Assembly (NCBI GenBank): GCA_028275195.1
Contig: JAPWVC010000095.1
Location: forward strand, 1-5,015
Origin: Candidatus Acetothermia bacterium
Lineage (GTDB): Bacteria > Bipolaricaulota > Bipolaricaulia > RBG-16-55-9 > JANLFV01
Direction: 5' to 3'
Length of the DNA stretch: 5,015 nucleotides
Shown: positions 3,858 through 5,015 of the stretch, one piece after another
How the letters are laid out: each line of letters opens with the position of its first letter
Numbering within the stretch: position 1 is the stretch's first letter
The notes under the pieces: model-generated
Database searches by the model: none
What the model saw: only the letters and a program-made list of their open reading frames with translations
What the model was told of the DNA's origin: nothing
Position numbers and translations under genes: made by a program

Positions 3858-5015
3858 GGGGAAGATGCCCCGCTTCTTGATCGCCTGGGCCACGCGCCGG
3901 ACGCCGAGCATCAGGGCCGCCATCCGGAGCGAGACCCCCTCAAGATGGGCGAGAGTCCAGACCTCGGCGAAGCTCTGCTGCATGATCTTTGTGAGCTTCT
4001 GGTTCGTCTCCTCCTCATCCCAGAAGAAGGACTGGAGGTCCTGGACCCACTCGAAGTAGGAGACGACTACCCCGCCGGCGTTCGCCAGGATGTCCGGCAC
4101 GATGTGGACCCCCTTCTCCGCTAGGATCACATCGGCCTCCGGGGTGGTCGGGCCGTTGGCCCCCTCGACGATGATCTTGGCCCGGACTGAGCCGGCATTC
4201 TCGGCGGTGATTTGGGCCTCGAGGGCCGCTGGGATGAGCACATCGACATCGAGGGCCAGGAGCTCTCGGTTGGTGATCTCCTCGACCCCTGGGGCAGAGT
4301 AGCCCTTGAGGAGATGGCCCGGGGATTGGGCCACATACTCATTGATCTCGGCGATGTTCAGCCCATTGGGGTTATAGAGCCCAGTGGAGATATCGCTCAC
4401 CCCGACGATGCGGCAGCCCTCGCGGGCGAGCAGGGTGGCCGAGACGGAGCCGACATTCCCGTAGCCCTGGACAGCTACGGTGGTTTTAGTGATGTCGCGG
4501 TTCAGCCGCTTGAGGATCTCCTTGGTCACGACCATCACGCCCCGGCCAGTCGCCTCTCGCCGGCCCGCTGCCCCGCCGAGCTCTATTGACTTCCCGGTCA
4601 CGACCTCATCGGTGTAGTAGTCGCTGAAGACGCTGAGGGTGTCCATGATCCAGTCCATGACCACAGCGTTGGTGTTCACATCGGGGGCGGGGATATCCTT
4701 CTGCGGGCCGATGATCGGGCGGATCATCACTGCATACCGGCGGGTCAACCGCTCCAATTCTCCCAGCGAGAGTCGGGTCGGGTCGCACTTGATCCCGCCC
4801 TTGGCCCCGCCATAGGGGAGGTTGACCACGGCGCACTTCAGGGTCATCCAGGTGGCCAGAGCCTTGATCTCATCGAGCGTCACATCGGGGTGGTAACGGA
4901 TCCCGCCCTTGCAGGGGCCTCGGGCGCTGCTGTGCTGGACACGATAGCCGGTGAAGACCTCGATCCGGCCATCGTCCATCTTCACCGGGAGGGAGACCTC
5001 CAGGACCCGCTCTGG
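3855..5015 (-). CDS. gdhA: NAD(P)-dependent glutamate dehydrogenase, paralogue 2 (GDH2), start beyond right edge
   Basis: A second hexameric-type glutamate dehydrogenase; 386 C-terminal residues and the TAA stop are visible. The frame is open to the edge, and the outermost codons (PERVLEVSLPVKMDDG) align with GDH1 from its residue 39. About 38 N-terminal residues are therefore outside the window, and the GTG at 4985 is an internal valine. Numbering from the edge, K36 (CKGG), K60 (MTLK), K72 (GGAKGG), D112 (PAPD), R152 and S319 (AGGVVVSYFEW) match GDH1 one for one. The nucleotide fold has a canonical GYGNVG (184-189) and D208. It keeps ATGRG but has GGAAGR where GGSLGR is usual. Similarity to GDH1 is roughly half by eye, so this is an old paralogue, not a recent duplicate. 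It leads a minus-strand operon with the nucleotidyltransferase. Cofactor and direction are undetermined. Confidence 0.96.
   Translation of the reverse strand, partial: PERVLEVSLPVKMDDGRIEVFTGYRVQHSSARGPCKGGIRYHPDVTLDEIKALATWMTLKCAVVNLPYGGAKGGIKCDPTRLSLGELERLTRRYAVMIRPIIGPQKDIPAPDVNTNAVVMDWIMDTLSVFSDYYTDEVVTGKSIELGGAAGRREATGRGVMVVTKEILKRLNRDITKTTVAVQGYGNVGSVSATLLAREGCRIVGVSDISTGLYNPNGLNIAEINEYVAQSPGHLLKGYSAPGVEEITNRELLALDVDVLIPAALEAQITAENAGSVRAKIIVEGANGPTTPEADVILAEKGVHIVPDILANAGGVVVSYFEWVQDLQSFFWDEEETNQKLTKIMQQSFAEVWTLAHLEGVSLRMAALMLGVRRVAQAIKKRGIFP

Noticed and set aside
4212..4589. Long open frames opposite or inside real genes (for example 188-454 plus, 1486-1878 minus, 1963-2388 minus, 3431-3880 plus, 4212-4589 plus)
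   Set aside because: All lie within confidently identified genes in other frames, have Arg/Pro/Gly/Leu-rich low-information translations typical of GC-rich shadow frames, and lack convincing domains.
3855..4985. GTG at 4985 as the start of GDH2
   Set aside because: The frame stays open for ten more codons to the window edge, and those residues match GDH1 (Pro-Val-Arg/Lys-Met-Asp-Asp context). The GTG is an internal valine; the gene is truncated by the edge.

Overview
The window is GC-rich, densely packed bacterial chromosome. The evidence for a bacterium is strong AGGAGG-type Shine-Dalgarno (SD) sequences, sigma-70-like TATAAT boxes, short intergenic gaps and a YycJ-type nuclease gene. I cannot name the taxon. 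YycJ plus strong SD sites fits Firmicutes-like or other deep-branching GC-rich lineages, but this is weak inference. I see no rRNA, tRNA, CRISPR array, insertion sequence or phage gene.

Layout, left to right. (1) Minus strand: the first 33 codons of an unrecognised protein (1-99) run off the left edge, preceded by yycJ (146-910). Between them lie a duplicated SD-like decamer and a small hairpin. (2) A 170-bp divergent intergenic region (911-1080) holds a near-leaderless yycJ promoter, an extended -10 promoter for the rightward gene, and a perfect short palindrome between them. (3) Plus strand: a complete 420-residue glutamate dehydrogenase (GDH1, 1081-2343). After it come a 13-bp GC-rich hairpin and a template-strand G-quadruplex motif, then a metallophosphoesterase (2454-3341). 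(4) Minus strand from the right edge: a second glutamate dehydrogenase (GDH2, 3855 to beyond 5015) followed, 10 bases later, by a small MNT-like nucleotidyltransferase (3338-3844). The nucleotidyltransferase stop codon overlaps the phosphoesterase stop codon tail to tail.

Functionally this is a nitrogen/glutamate locus with two GDH paralogues on opposite strands. Each keeps the full catalytic set but departs from consensus at different glycine-rich motifs. GDH2 appears translationally coupled to a nucleotidyltransferase of unknown target, and GDH1 is followed by a phosphoesterase with a non-standard active-site motif. The most interesting hypothesis is that these two small enzymes, one adding and one cleaving phosphate-linked groups, act on or signal to glutamate metabolism. 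That idea rests on gene order alone.
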